Positions 26,118-34,433 are shown, counted from the stretch's first letter. The stretch is DNA of 64,000 bases from Streptomyces sp. NBC_01551 (GCF_026339935.1 NZ_JAPEPX010000001.1:1052501-1116500), one strand, 5' to 3'. Translations and numbers: made by a program. Notes: generated from the sequence alone by a model not told the origin.

Positions 26118-28318
26118 GCACGGACCGCCCGGACGCCTCCGCGGCCGACCCGACCACCCCGACGCCGGGTCCGTCCGCCCCGTCCCCGGCCGGCTCCGGC
26201 CCCGCCGACGACGCCACCCCGCAACCGGCCCCCGCCGAACCGGCATCCGCCACCCCCGGCGAAGCCGGGTCCGACGGCCCGGAGGCTGAGCCCGGCGAAG
26301 CCGGGGACGGGGGGCCGGGGGCGGAGCCCCCGGTTTCGGGAAGGGGCGGGGAGGGGGAGAGCCCCGCAGGGCCCGAGGCGCCCGCGGTCAGCGAGGCGGC
26401 GGCGGAGTTGGCCGCGCAGAAGATCGAGCGCGAACGGATCGCCCGCCGGAAGGCGGAGCGGCAGGCCCCCGTCGAGGCCGGCGGCAAGCTCAGCGGCAAG
26501 GCCGCCGACCTGCTGGCCGCCGTACGGGCCGTGGAGAGCGGGGAGAAGCCCCCCGCCGTGTACTTCGACGACGCCCCCGCCGCGCCCCGCAAAGCAGTGG
26601 CGGGCGCTGTCACTCCCCCGCCCCGCACCCCGGCACCGGCACCCGCCCCCGCGGCCACCGCCGACGCCGTCGCCGCCGTGCAGGCCGTGCTCGGCCGCGG
26701 CGGAGCCCCCGCCGCGCTGGCCGGCCCCGCCGCCACCGCCCTCGGCGAGGACGCCGCCGGGCAGCTCGCCGAAGACCCCTGGCGGCTCCTCGCCGTCGCC
26801 GGGGTCCGCCCCACCCAGGCGGACGGGTTCGCCCGCGCCCTGCTCGGCCCCGACGCCGGCCCCGCCGACGAACGCCGCGCCGCCGCCCTGGTCGGCTGGC
26901 TGCTGGAGCAGGCCGCGCTCAAGGGGCACACCGCGCTGGAAGCCCCCACCCTGGAGTCCGCACTCGCCCAGTACGGCGTACCGGCCCCCGCCGAGGCCCT
27001 GGAGCAGTCCATCGGCGACGGCGCCGTGCTCGTCTTCAACGAGCCGCTCGGGCCGCCGGCGGAGGAGGGCGAGGAGCAGGCCGTACGGGTTCTCGTCGGC
27101 CTGGAGGGATACGCCCTCGCCGAGGAGAGCCTGGCCGACGGCTTGGCCCGGTTGGCCAGCACCTTCAACGACCCGGCGGACTGGGGCGACGGCTCCGAGC
27201 TGATCCGCGCCGTCGCCGGCCACGGCCTGGTCACCCACACCGGCGGCGAGGCCGCCCGCGCCGAGCCGCTGGCCCTGGCGGCGGCCGCCCGGGAACTCGG
27301 CCTGCGCGTCTGCCTGGCCGCGCACTCCCCCGCGCACACCCCGGCCCCCGACGCCGTCAGCACGGCGGGGCTGCTCGCCGACACCGAAGGCCCCGGCCGC
27401 GACGCCGACGGGCAGTTCGCGCTGGACCTGCTCATCCTCCTGGACGCCCCGCAGCTGGACGTGGAGGCGGCGGCCGCGCTGGTGGAGTCCGTCCCCGACG
27501 GCGCCCGACTGGTGCTGTCCGGGGACCCCGCGGTGCTCGGGTCAGCCGGTCCGGGGCGGGTGTTCGCCGATCTCCTGGCGGCCCGCGCCTGCCCCCAGGT
27601 GGTCTCCCGCGTCCCCGACCCCGGCCCGGTCGGCGAGCTCGTCTCCGGCATCGGGATCGGGGAGCTGAACCAGGTCGACGCCCCCGGCAAGGAGGTCGTC
27701 ATCGTCCCGGTGCGCGACGCCGGGGAGGCCGTCCACCGCACCGTGCAGCTGGTGGCCGAATCGGTGCCGCGCGCCTTCGGGATCCCCGCGGACAGCGTCC
27801 AGGTCATCACCCCGGGCCACGGCGGCTCCGCCGGGACCCGCGCCCTGAACGCCGCCCTCAAGGAGCGGCTCAACCCCGGCCCCGGCCGGTTCGGCGGCTT
27901 CGACCCGGGTGACCGGGTGGTCCACGTACCCGCGCCCGGGAGGGCGGTACCGGCCGCGGTGGTGTCGGCCGACGCTCAGGGGCTGCACCTGGACGCCGCC
28001 GGCGCGCGGATCGTCGTACCGAAGGAGCGGGTGGAGTCGCAGGTGCGGCACGGCTGGGCGGTGACGGCGCACCAGGCGGTGGGCGCGCGCTGGCCGGCGG
28101 TGGTCGTCGTACTGCCGGGTGACGCGGCGCAGGCCCTGTCGCGGGACTGGGTCTACACCGCGTTCGGGCGGGCCGAGCGGCACCTTTCCGTCGTGCACGG
28201 CGTGGACCAGGCGCTGGCGCGCGCGGTCGCGGAGGTGCCGCCGAAGCCGCGCACGACCCGGCTCACGAGCCTGCTGCGCACCCTGTTCGAGGCGGCGCGG
28301 GAACAGCCCGGCCAGTGA
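26114..28318 (+). CDS. Helix-hairpin-helix RecD2-like protein with degenerate helicase motifs
   Basis: 734 aa. Residues 1-95 are disordered (Pro/Ala/Glu/Gly), then a charged helix (about 95-140) and a RecD2-type helix-hairpin-helix region (about 185-275; DPWRLLAVAGVRPTQADGFA). The helicase-like part (about 360-700) keeps the RecD2 layout, but the key motifs are lost. The Walker A region is VTHTGGEAARAE (372-383), without GKT. The Walker B region is LLILLDAPQLD (439-449) rather than a DEAS type. Motif III is SGDPAVLGS without Gln, and motif V-like TAHQAVG lacks the Lys. YTAFGRAERH keeps the late Arg. It is probably not an active helicase; a DNA-binding role is inferred. A palindromic intergenic-type repeat lies in its 5' part (26301-26354). 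Coupled to the aldo/keto reductase. Confidence 0.75.
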   Translation: MSTDRPDASAADPTTPTPGPSAPSPAGSGPADDATPQPAPAEPASATPGEAGSDGPEAEPGEAGDGGPGAEPPVSGRGGEGESPAGPEAPAVSEAAAELAAQKIERERIARRKAERQAPVEAGGKLSGKAADLLAAVRAVESGEKPPAVYFDDAPAAPRKAVAGAVTPPPRTPAPAPAPAATADAVAAVQAVLGRGGAPAALAGPAATALGEDAAGQLAEDPWRLLAVAGVRPTQADGFARALLGPDAGPADERRAAALVGWLLEQAALKGHTALEAPTLESALAQYGVPAPAEALEQSIGDGAVLVFNEPLGPPAEEGEEQAVRVLVGLEGYALAEESLADGLARLASTFNDPADWGDGSELIRAVAGHGLVTHTGGEAARAEPLALAAAARELGLRVCLAAHSPAHTPAPDAVSTAGLLADTEGPGRDADGQFALDLLILLDAPQLDVEAAAALVESVPDGARLVLSGDPAVLGSAGPGRVFADLLAARACPQVVSRVPDPGPVGELVSGIGIGELNQVDAPGKEVVIVPVRDAGEAVHRTVQLVAESVPRAFGIPADSVQVITPGHGGSAGTRALNAALKERLNPGPGRFGGFDPGDRVVHVPAPGRAVPAAVVSADAQGLHLDAAGARIVVPKERVESQVRHGWAVTAHQAVGARWPAVVVVLPGDAAQALSRDWVYTAFGRAERHLSVVHGVDQALARAVAEVPPKPRTTRLTSLLRTLFEAAREQPGQ
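26301..26354. repeat. Intergenic-type palindromic repeat inside a coding sequence
   Basis: The 19-base palindrome CCGGGGGCGGAGCCCCCGG is at 26315-26333 and is followed by TTTCGGGAAGGGGCGGGGAGG. The reverse complement of the block resembles the terminator-type repeat at about 18286-18336 (CTCCCCGCCCC, then TTTC or AAAC, then GGGGCTCCGCCCC and CCCCCGT). It is translated in frame as part of a disordered Gly/Glu/Pro segment (about residues 63-80). Confidence 0.6.
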
Positions 28319-28323
28319 CGGGA

Positions 28324-28353
28324 GCGGCCCCCGCCCGGCTGGGCGGGGGCCGC
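28324..28353. terminator. Bidirectional hairpin terminator
   Basis: GCGGCCCCCGCCC (28324-28336), loop GGCT and the exact complement (28341-28353), six bases after the RecD2-like stop. The converging minus-strand gene ends at 28398. Confidence 0.8.
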
Positions 28354-28397
28354 ACTCTCGGCGCTGCCGGGACCTGGGCCGGGGCCCGGACCGGGGC

Positions 28398-29081
28398 CTA
28401 GGCCGGGGCCAGGCCGGGCTCCACGGGCTCGTCGTCGTCCTCGTCCTCTTCGTCCGCCGCCTCGTCGTCCTCGTAGTCCTCCGACTCCTCGTCGAAGACG
28501 GAGCTCACGTCGAAGCGGTGCAGTACGTCCTGCGGATCGGTGTGCCCGAAGGGCGAGTTGAGCCACTCCCCCGGCTCGGCGACCTCCTCCGACGTCGCGA
28601 TCCAGAGCGTGGAGTCGCCCTCTTCGAGACCGAACTCCTTGTAACGGGAGGCGATTTCGTCGGGCTCGTACTCCCCGAACAGCACGCCCAGCGCACCGGC
28701 GGAACCGGCCTCGTCACCGAGGTCGGCGTCCCGGTCGAGCGCGGTGAGGCGCTCGGCCTGGGCGACGAGCCGCTGCGGCTCCACGACGGCGTAGTCGCGG
28801 CGGATGAGCACGCTGAAGGCGGCGGGCTCGGTGGGGCCGGTGTACGGGACGGGGTCCTCGGGCGTGGGGATCTCGAACGGGGTGACCTCGTCGTACCGGT
28901 CGTAGAGGAGCTCGTCGTACTCCTCGGCGGCGGCGGCGAGTTCGTTGAACGCCGCGTAGACGGCCGGGTCCTCCTCCCCGGTCCTGCTCTCGACCGCGGC
29001 GAGGTGACGGTCGAGCGCGGCCTTGACCGCCTCGGCGGCGGCGCGTACCTCGGCAACAGTGGGCAGAGCGGCATCAGACAT
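28398..29081 (-). CDS. Conserved acidic protein of unknown function
   Basis: 227 aa, not recognised beyond being typical of streptomycetes. Start MSDAALPTVAEVRAAAEAVK at 29081; the open frame to 29120 reads through the promoter region. The N-terminal half is a predicted helical bundle; the middle has a beta-rich part (FSVLIRRDYAVVEP, GALGVLFGEYEPDEIASRYK). The last 30 or so residues are almost all Asp and Glu before a Pro/Gly end. Soluble, no signal peptide. Divergent from the DUF5703 gene 47 bases away. Confidence 0.75.
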   Translation of the reverse strand: MSDAALPTVAEVRAAAEAVKAALDRHLAAVESRTGEEDPAVYAAFNELAAAAEEYDELLYDRYDEVTPFEIPTPEDPVPYTGPTEPAAFSVLIRRDYAVVEPQRLVAQAERLTALDRDADLGDEAGSAGALGVLFGEYEPDEIASRYKEFGLEEGDSTLWIATSEEVAEPGEWLNSPFGHTDPQDVLHRFDVSSVFDEESEDYEDDEAADEEDEDDDEPVEPGLAPA

Positions 29082-29128
29082 AGTGCAGACGCTATCCGTA
29101 GCAGGGCGCTGCTTGCACAATAGATGCG

Positions 29129-29317
29129 ATGCCGGAATACGAATTTGTCGACGTGTACGTGCCCCGCGGTGTTCCCCGCAAGGAGGCGACCCGCCTGCTG
29201 ACCGATCATGCCGAGTACGGGAACTGGGAACTCGACCGGCTGACGCTGCACCGGGACGGCAGTCGCCGGGTGCGGTTGCGCCGCCGGATCATCCGCCAGG
29301 TACGCGCCACCTGGTGA
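29129..29317 (+). CDS. DUF5703 family small protein
   Basis: 62 aa, MPEYEFVDVYVPRGVPRKEA at the start and a strongly basic C-terminus (RRVRLRRRIIRQVRATW). Recognised as the DUF5703 family of small actinobacterial proteins; function unknown. The stop codon is itself part of the terminator stem at 29316-29343. Confidence 0.78.
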   Translation: MPEYEFVDVYVPRGVPRKEATRLLTDHAEYGNWELDRLTLHRDGSRRVRLRRRIIRQVRATW

Positions 29318-29343
29318 CGCGGGTCCCTGGCGGGACCCGCGTC
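29316..29343. terminator. Bidirectional terminator overlapping a stop codon
   Basis: GACGCGGGTCCC (29316-29327), loop TGGC and GGGACCCGCGTC (29332-29343). The stem starts inside the DUF5703 stop codon and ends 12 bases before the stop of the converging chaplin gene. Confidence 0.8.
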
Positions 29344-29354
29344 GTACGCGCCGG

Positions 29355-30182
29355 TCAGGCGGCGTTGCGCGCCCGCCGGTAGAGCACGGCGCCGCCGAGC
29401 AGCAGGCCGCCGGCGAGCGGTACGCCCGCGCTGAGGACGTCACCGGCGCCGGTGGCCGCCAGTCCCTGGCCGGGAGTGGAGCCGGTCCCCTGGGCGGGGT
29501 GCGTGACCGGCGTGACACCCGTCCCCTGGCCGGGGGCCGTGGGGGTGCCGGGCGTACCGGGCGTGTTCGGAGCACCGGGGTTGCCGGGCGGCGTTCCCGG
29601 GGCGCCGGGGGTGCCGGGGTGTTCGCCGCCGGGGGTGCCGGGCGTACCGGGGGTGTCCGGGTGGTCACCGCCGGGGTTCCCGGGCGTTCCCGGGGTGCCC
29701 GGCTGGTCGCCGCCGCCGTTGTGGTCGCCGCCGGGGTGGCCCGGCGTACCGGGGTGGCCCGGGTGCTCGCCACCGGGGTGGCCCGGGTGCTCGCCGCCCG
29801 GGTGACCGGGCTCGTCGCCGTCGCACGGCTCGTCCGGACCGCCGGGGTGGCCCGGGTTTCCGGGATGACCGGGGTGGCCCGGGTTTCCGGGGTGGCCCGG
29901 GTGACCCGGCTTGCCGGGCTTCCCCGGCTTGGCCACGTTCGAGCAGTGGTTGCCGAAGGCCGGGTTCAGCCCTCCCACCACCGTGATCGTGTTCCCGCAG
30001 AGGTTCACCGGCGCGTCCACGGGCGCCTGGACGTTGTTCCCGGACAGAAGGCCCGGAGAGTTCGCGGCGTGTCCGGACGCGGACGCCCCCGAATCCGCGT
30101 GTGCGTAGCCCCCGCCCAGCGCGAGAACACCACCCGCCGCCGCCATCGTGACCAGCGTCTTCCTGGTGACCTGTCGTCGCAT
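29355..30182 (-). CDS. Long chaplin with collagen-like stalk and sortase signal
   Basis: 275 aa. Signal peptide cut near AHA/D (residue 29). One chaplin domain follows (about 35-83), with the two conserved Cys at 62 (VNLCGNTITVVG) and 80 (GLNPAFGNHCSN). About 150 residues of Gly-Xaa-Pro triplets come next (His, Asn, Lys, Thr, Glu and Asp in the X place; one Cys near DEPCDGDE). Residues 241-245 are LAATG, a class-E sortase signal of the LAxTG type, then a hydrophobic helix and YRRARNAA tail. Chaplins coat aerial hyphae and spores. The S. coelicolor long chaplins ChpA-C carry two chaplin domains (known); here the second domain is absent and a collagen-like stalk is present. It sits beside the short chaplin at 30333. 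Confidence 0.88.
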   Translation of the reverse strand: MRRQVTRKTLVTMAAAGGVLALGGGYAHADSGASASGHAANSPGLLSGNNVQAPVDAPVNLCGNTITVVGGLNPAFGNHCSNVAKPGKPGKPGHPGHPGNPGHPGHPGNPGHPGGPDEPCDGDEPGHPGGEHPGHPGGEHPGHPGTPGHPGGDHNGGGDQPGTPGTPGNPGGDHPDTPGTPGTPGGEHPGTPGAPGTPPGNPGAPNTPGTPGTPTAPGQGTGVTPVTHPAQGTGSTPGQGLAATGAGDVLSAGVPLAGGLLLGGAVLYRRARNAA

Positions 30183-30285
30183 CTGTACTCGTCCCCTGAC
30201 GTGCTCGTTCGGTCGGCGTACCGGCCGTGCCTGCTCCCCCGCCGCGTACGCCGAAAAGATCTGGTTCCGGGCCGGAAAGCCCGGC

Positions 30286-30317
30286 GGCCCCGGAACGCTG
30301 GAATGCGCTCCGGGGCC
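30286..30317 (-). terminator. Terminator of the short chaplin gene
   Basis: GGCCCCGGAACGC (30286-30298) pairs with GCGCTCCGGGGCC (30305-30317) with one mismatch. It lies 15 bases after the stop of the short chaplin on the minus strand. Confidence 0.65.
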
Positions 30318-30332
30318 AGAACTTCAGATGCG

Positions 30333-30566
30333 TCAGGCGTTGACGCAGGTGTTGCCGAAGGCCGGGTTCAGCAGGCCGATGACGTTCACGGTGTTGCCGC
30401 AGACGTTGACCGGGATGTGGACCGGGACCTGAACGACGTTGCCGGACAGCACACCGGGGGAGCCGATGGCCGCACCCTGGGCACCCGCGTCGGCGGAAGC
30501 CAGGCCCGCACCAGCGAGCAGCAGACCACCGGTGGCAGCCGCAGCGGCGACAACCTTCTTGAGCAT
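30333..30566 (-). CDS. chpH: Short chaplin (ChpH-like)
   Basis: 77 aa: signal peptide (MLKKVVAAAAATGG..., cut after about ASA, residue 25) and a single chaplin domain with Cys56 (VNVCGNTVNVIG) and Cys74 (LNPAFGNTC). Chaplins of this size assemble into amyloid-like, surface-active fibres on aerial hyphae (known for ChpD-H). Best matched to ChpH by sequence and by position next to a long chaplin, as in S. coelicolor (SCO1674-1675, recalled). A GAGGAAC ribosome site lies just before the ATG. Confidence 0.9.
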   Translation of the reverse strand: MLKKVVAAAAATGGLLLAGAGLASADAGAQGAAIGSPGVLSGNVVQVPVHIPVNVCGNTVNVIGLLNPAFGNTCVNA

Positions 30567-30696
30567 TGTTCCTCCTAGTAGGCAAGTGCGGTCCCAGCCG
30601 CGGACCGCACCACCTGTAACGAGGAGGGATCACCGGGGCTACGAGCGTATGAGCGCATTCACTCTTCTCAGTGGAATCCGCACACCCACCCGAATC

Positions 30697-32022
30697 TCAG
30701 GCGTTGTCGATGAATCGGTCGAGCACGCGCACGCCGAACTTCAGCCCCTCCACCGGAACGCGCTCGTCCACGCCATGGAACATCCCGGCGAAGTCGAGCT
30801 CCGGCGGCAGCTGCAGCGGCGCGAAGCCGAAGCAGCGGATCCCGAGGTCGTCGAAGGACTTCGCGTCCGTGCCGCCCGAGAGCATGTACGGGACGGCGCG
30901 CGCGATCGGGTCCTCGGCCTTGAGGGCGCCCTGCATGGCGTCGACGAGCTTGCCGTCGAAGTCCGTCTCCAGCGCCCGGTCCCCGTGGACGTCCTCCCGC
31001 TTCACGCGCGGGCCGAGGATCCGGTCGAGGTCGGCGAAGAACTCGTCCTCGTAGCCCGGCAGGAAGCGGCCGTCCACGTGCGCGGTGGCCTGGCCGGGGA
31101 TGACGTTGACCTTGTAGCCGGCGCCCAGCATCGTCGGGGCGGCGGAGTTGCGCAGGGTGGCGCCGACCATCTTGGCGATGCCGCCGAGCTTGGCGAGCGT
31201 GGCGTCCATGTCGTCGGGGTCGAGGGGGGTGCCGAGGGCGTCCGAGAGCTCGTCCAGGAAAGACCGTACGGTCTTGGTCACGCGCACCGGCCAGGTGTGG
31301 CGGCCGAGCCGGCCGACGGCCTCGCAGAGTTCGGTGATGGCGTTGTCGTTGTTCGTCATCGAGCCGTGGCCCGCGGTGCCCTCGACCGTGAGCCGCATCC
31401 AGTGCATGCCCTTCTGGGCGGTCTCCACGAGGTAGAGCCGCAGGTTCTCGTTGACCGTGAACGAGAACCCGCCCACCTCGCCGATCGCCTCGGTGACGCC
31501 CTCGAACAGCCCGGGGTGCTTGTCCACGAGGTACCGGGCCCCGTGGATCCCGCCCGCCTCCTCGTCCGCGAGGAAGGCCAGCACGATGTCGCGCGGGGGC
31601 TTGCGGCCGCTGCGCATCCGGTCGCGCACGACGGCGAGCGTCATCGCGTCCATGTCCTTCATGTCGACCGCGCCCCGGCCCCACAGGCAGCCGTCGGCGA
31701 TCTCGCCCGCGAACGGGTCGTACGTCCAGTCCGCGGCGTTGGCCGGAACCACGTCGGTGTGCCCGTGGATCAGCAGGGCGGGCCGCGACGGGTCCTCGCC
31801 CTCGATCCGCGCGACGGTCGAGGCGCGCCCCTTGTGCGACTCGAAGATCTGCGGCTCCAGGCCGACCTCGGCGAGCTGCTCGGCGACCCACTCGGCCGCC
31901 TTGCGCTCACCGGGGCCGGAGTGGTCCCCGTAGTTGCTGGTGTCGATCCGGATGAGGTCCCGGCAGAGGTCGACGACCTCGTCCTCGCCGGAAACGGTCC
32001 TGCCCGCGCTCGTCTGGCTCAC
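30697..32022 (-). CDS. M20-family metallopeptidase (ArgE/DapE/ACY1 type)
   Basis: 441 aa, dinuclear zinc hydrolase of the M20/M28 fold. Metal-site residues: H88 in LLIHGHTDVVP, D120 in GRGAVDMKDMDA and Glu154/155 in FLADEEAGG; a dimerisation domain follows (MRLTVEGTAGHGSM). GTG at 32022 is fixed by GGAGG seven bases upstream; the frame open to 32151 has no such site. Substrate unknown: members of this long M20 group act on dipeptides or N-acyl amino acids. No signal peptide, so cytoplasmic. Confidence 0.85.
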   Translation of the reverse strand: MSQTSAGRTVSGEDEVVDLCRDLIRIDTSNYGDHSGPGERKAAEWVAEQLAEVGLEPQIFESHKGRASTVARIEGEDPSRPALLIHGHTDVVPANAADWTYDPFAGEIADGCLWGRGAVDMKDMDAMTLAVVRDRMRSGRKPPRDIVLAFLADEEAGGIHGARYLVDKHPGLFEGVTEAIGEVGGFSFTVNENLRLYLVETAQKGMHWMRLTVEGTAGHGSMTNNDNAITELCEAVGRLGRHTWPVRVTKTVRSFLDELSDALGTPLDPDDMDATLAKLGGIAKMVGATLRNSAAPTMLGAGYKVNVIPGQATAHVDGRFLPGYEDEFFADLDRILGPRVKREDVHGDRALETDFDGKLVDAMQGALKAEDPIARAVPYMLSGGTDAKSFDDLGIRCFGFAPLQLPPELDFAGMFHGVDERVPVEGLKFGVRVLDRFIDNA

Positions 32023-32186
32023 GCTGCTTCCTCCCACTGATCGGTACCGAACTCCTCCCATCCTCCCGCTCCGGGCCGCTCTCCCCAAGGACGATCCCCG
32101 GCCGATGGGGGGTGTGATCGGGCCCCCGGAATGTTTGGTAATGTTTTCCACGTCGGAACGGCCAAGGGCCGCGAGACAGACACCTT

Positions 32187-32274
32187 GTCCGGGTGGCGGA
32201 ATGGCAGACGCGCTAGCTTGAGGTGCTAGTGCCCTTTATCGGGCGTGGGGGTTCAAGTCCCCCCTCGGACACCA
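32187..32274 (+). tRNA. tRNA-Leu (GAG)
   Basis: Acceptor GTCCGGG pairs with CTCGGAC (one G-T). D-arm TGGCGGAATGGCAGACGC. Anticodon stem CTAGC/GCTAG encloses loop TTGAGGT with anticodon GAG. A long variable arm (TGCCCTTTATCGGGCG) is typical of class-II tRNA, and the T-arm is GGGGGTTCAAGTCCCCC. CCA is encoded. A perfect terminator follows at once. No second att-like copy or integrase nearby. Confidence 0.95.
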
Positions 32275-32276
32275 AC

Positions 32277-32305
32277 GGAAGACCCCAGCCCAGCTGGGGT
32301 CTTCC
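32277..32305 (+). terminator. Terminator of tRNA-Leu
   Basis: GGAAGACCCCAGC (32277-32289), loop CCA and the exact complement (32293-32305), two bases after the tRNA. Confidence 0.85.
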
Positions 32306-32363
32306 TGTGTTTGCGGGGGTCGCCGGGTCCGTGCCGCGGAGCGGGCGGGGATATTCTGGCGAT

Positions 32364-32723
32364 GTGATCGAGAACCTTCCCCCCTGCCCCAGATGTTCCT
32401 GTGCCTACACCTACGAGATGAACGCGCTGGTCGTCTGCCCGGAGTGCGGGCACGAGTGGGTGCCCGCCGAGGATGCGGAGCGCGGGCCCGAGGGCGGCGG
32501 GGACCGGGTCGTCAAGGACTCCGTGGGCAACGTCCTGCGGGACGGCGACTCCGTGACCGTCGTCAAGGCGCTCAAGGTCAAGGGCAGCGCCTCCGGGATC
32601 AAGGCCGGGACCAAGGTGCGCAACATCCGGCTCGTGGACGGTGTCGACGGCCATGACATCGACTGCCGGATCGAGGGGTTCGGGGCCATGCAGCTGAAGT
32701 CCAGCGTGGTGAAGAGGGCCTGA
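32364..32723 (+). CDS. Zinc-ribbon YjdM/PhnA-like protein
   Basis: 119 aa. N-terminal zinc ribbon with two pairs: CPRC in NLPPCPRCSCAYTYE and CPEC in LVVCPECGHEW. A C-terminal PhnA beta-barrel follows (VVKDSVGNVLRDGDSVTVVK, LKVKGSASGIKAGTKVRNIR). Once linked to alkylphosphonate use; that role is not supported by a phn cluster here. GTG at 32364 begins the conserved N-terminus; the frame is open upstream into the tRNA region but has no ribosome site there. A hairpin terminator follows. Confidence 0.85.
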   Translation: MIENLPPCPRCSCAYTYEMNALVVCPECGHEWVPAEDAERGPEGGGDRVVKDSVGNVLRDGDSVTVVKALKVKGSASGIKAGTKVRNIRLVDGVDGHDIDCRIEGFGAMQLKSSVVKRA

Positions 32724-32756
32724 CCGGCCGCGGCGCTCCGAGCCGGAAGAACGAGA

Positions 32757-32784
32757 AAGGACCCCGCCGTCGAGCGGGGTCCTT
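32757..32784. terminator. Hairpin between the YjdM-like gene and the permease
   Basis: AAGGACCCCGC (32757-32767) pairs with GCGGGGTCCTT (32774-32784). It lies between convergent genes and can serve both. Confidence 0.8.
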
Positions 32785-32804
32785 CGTCGTCGGGCGGGGA
32801 GGGG

Positions 32805-34244
32805 TCAGTCCCGGGCTGCGGCGAGTTCGGCCACGCGGCCGCGGACGAGGAACCAGCCGAGGACCAGTGCGGCGGCGATGGCCGGGACCAGCATCACCGT
32901 GGTGCGGCCCACACCGCCGTCGCACCACATCAGGACCAGCACCGTGACCAGGAAGACCAGGGTGACGATCTGGGTGTACGGAGCCCAGGGCAGGCGGTAG
33001 GAGGGGCGCTCCACGAGGCCCTGCTGCGCCCGGCGCCAGAAGAACAGCGAACAGATCATGACCATCGCCCAGGTGCCGAGGATGCCCAGCGAGGCGAAGT
33101 TCAGGACCAGCTCGAAGGCGTCCTTCGGCATCAGGTAGTTCAGGCCCACGCCGGCGAGGCCGAAGGCGGCGGTGAACAGGACGCCGCCGTAGGGGACCTT
33201 GCCCTTGTTCATGCGGGCGGTGAACTTCGGCGCGGAGCCGGACATGGCCATCGAGCGCAGGATGCGGCCGGTGGAGTAGAGGCCGGAGTTCAGGCTGGAG
33301 AGGGCGGCGGTCAGGACGACCAGGTTCATGATGCCGGCGGTGCCGGGGACGCCGAGCTTGTCGAAGACCGTGACGAACGGGCTCTGGTCGGAGGAGTACT
33401 CGGTGTACGGCAGGAGCATCGCGAGCAGGACGACCGAGCCGACGTAGAACAGACCGACGCGCCACATGATCGAGTTGATCGCCTTCGGCATGATCTTCTC
33501 GGGGTTCTCGGTCTCACCGGCGGCGACGCCGCACAGCTCGACGGAGGCGTAGGCGAAGACCACGCCCTGGACGACCAGGAGCATCGGGAGGACGCCGGAG
33601 GGGAAGATGCCGCCGTTGTCGGTGATGCTGGACAGGCCCGGGGTGTGCCCGCCGATGTCGTGGCTGGTGGCGACCAGGTAGATCGCGACGATCAGGAAGA
33701 TCGCCAGGGCGGCGACCTTGACCAGGGAGAACCAGAACTCCATCTCACCGAAGTACTTCACCGAGATCAGGTTCGCGGTGAGGACGACGGCGAGCGCGAT
33801 CAAGGCCAGCGCCCACTGGGGGACGCTGGTGAACATCGACCAGAAGTGGGCGTAGGTCGCGGCGGCGGTGATGTCGGCCACGGTGGTCGTGGACCAGTTG
33901 AGGAAGTACAGCCAGCCGGCCGTGTAGGCGCCCTTCTCCCCCATGAACTCGCGCGCGTACGAGACGAAGGCGCCGGAGGAGGGGCGGTACAGGACGAGCT
34001 CGCCGAGGGCCCGGACGACGAAGAAGGCGAAGACGCCGCACACCGCGTAGGCGATCGCGAGGGAGGGTCCGGCGCCGGCGAGGCGGCCTCCGGCTCCGAG
34101 GAACAGGCCGGTGCCTATCGCTCCGCCGATCGCGATCATGTTGATGTGGCGGGACTTGAGGTCCTTGCTGTAGCCCTCGTCGCCGGCGTCGACATGGCGG
34201 GAAGACGCCGGGGCAGGGGCCTCGGTCAAGGTGCGGTCACTCAT
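32805..34244 (-). CDS. Amino acid permease, APC superfamily (AnsP/GABA-permease-like)
   Basis: 479 aa with about 12 membrane helices. It begins with a short polar tail and then IGGAIGTGLFLGAGGRLAGA, the substrate-gate motif of helix 1. VVQGVVFAYASVELCGVAAG and ENPEKIMPKAINSI are typical of the amino-acid transporter family that includes asparagine, D-serine and GABA permeases. Proton symport in the inner membrane is expected. Specificity cannot be told; asparagine is a reasonable guess. Single gene after a 218-base gap. Confidence 0.85.
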   Translation of the reverse strand: MSDRTLTEAPAPASSRHVDAGDEGYSKDLKSRHINMIAIGGAIGTGLFLGAGGRLAGAGPSLAIAYAVCGVFAFFVVRALGELVLYRPSSGAFVSYAREFMGEKGAYTAGWLYFLNWSTTTVADITAAATYAHFWSMFTSVPQWALALIALAVVLTANLISVKYFGEMEFWFSLVKVAALAIFLIVAIYLVATSHDIGGHTPGLSSITDNGGIFPSGVLPMLLVVQGVVFAYASVELCGVAAGETENPEKIMPKAINSIMWRVGLFYVGSVVLLAMLLPYTEYSSDQSPFVTVFDKLGVPGTAGIMNLVVLTAALSSLNSGLYSTGRILRSMAMSGSAPKFTARMNKGKVPYGGVLFTAAFGLAGVGLNYLMPKDAFELVLNFASLGILGTWAMVMICSLFFWRRAQQGLVERPSYRLPWAPYTQIVTLVFLVTVLVLMWCDGGVGRTTVMLVPAIAAALVLGWFLVRGRVAELAAARD

Positions 34245-34393
34245 GTAGGACTTCGCCTTCGTGGGTGGGACAGGCAGTGCGGAACCGCCGCGCAGGGGAG
34301 CTGGGTGGTAACCCCTGTGCCGCGTTCCGGTGGGTTTTTATGCCCCAGGAGACCATGAGGCCCGCCACCCGCCCAAACCCGACTGTGCATGCG

Positions 34394-34433
34394 GAAGCCC
34401 CCGGCGACCATGGAAACGGGTGCCGGGGGCTTC
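34394..34433. terminator. Hairpin terminator of the second permease
   Basis: GAAGCCCCCGGC (34394-34405) and its exact complement (34422-34433), 12 base pairs, 30 bases after the stop of the minus-strand permease at 34463. The rest of the 34245-34462 gap shows the promoter area of the first permease and nothing else clear. Confidence 0.8.

Noticed and set aside
32187..32274. tRNA-Leu as an integration site of a mobile element
   Set aside because: No integrase, no direct repeat of the tRNA 3' end and ordinary core genes on both sides.
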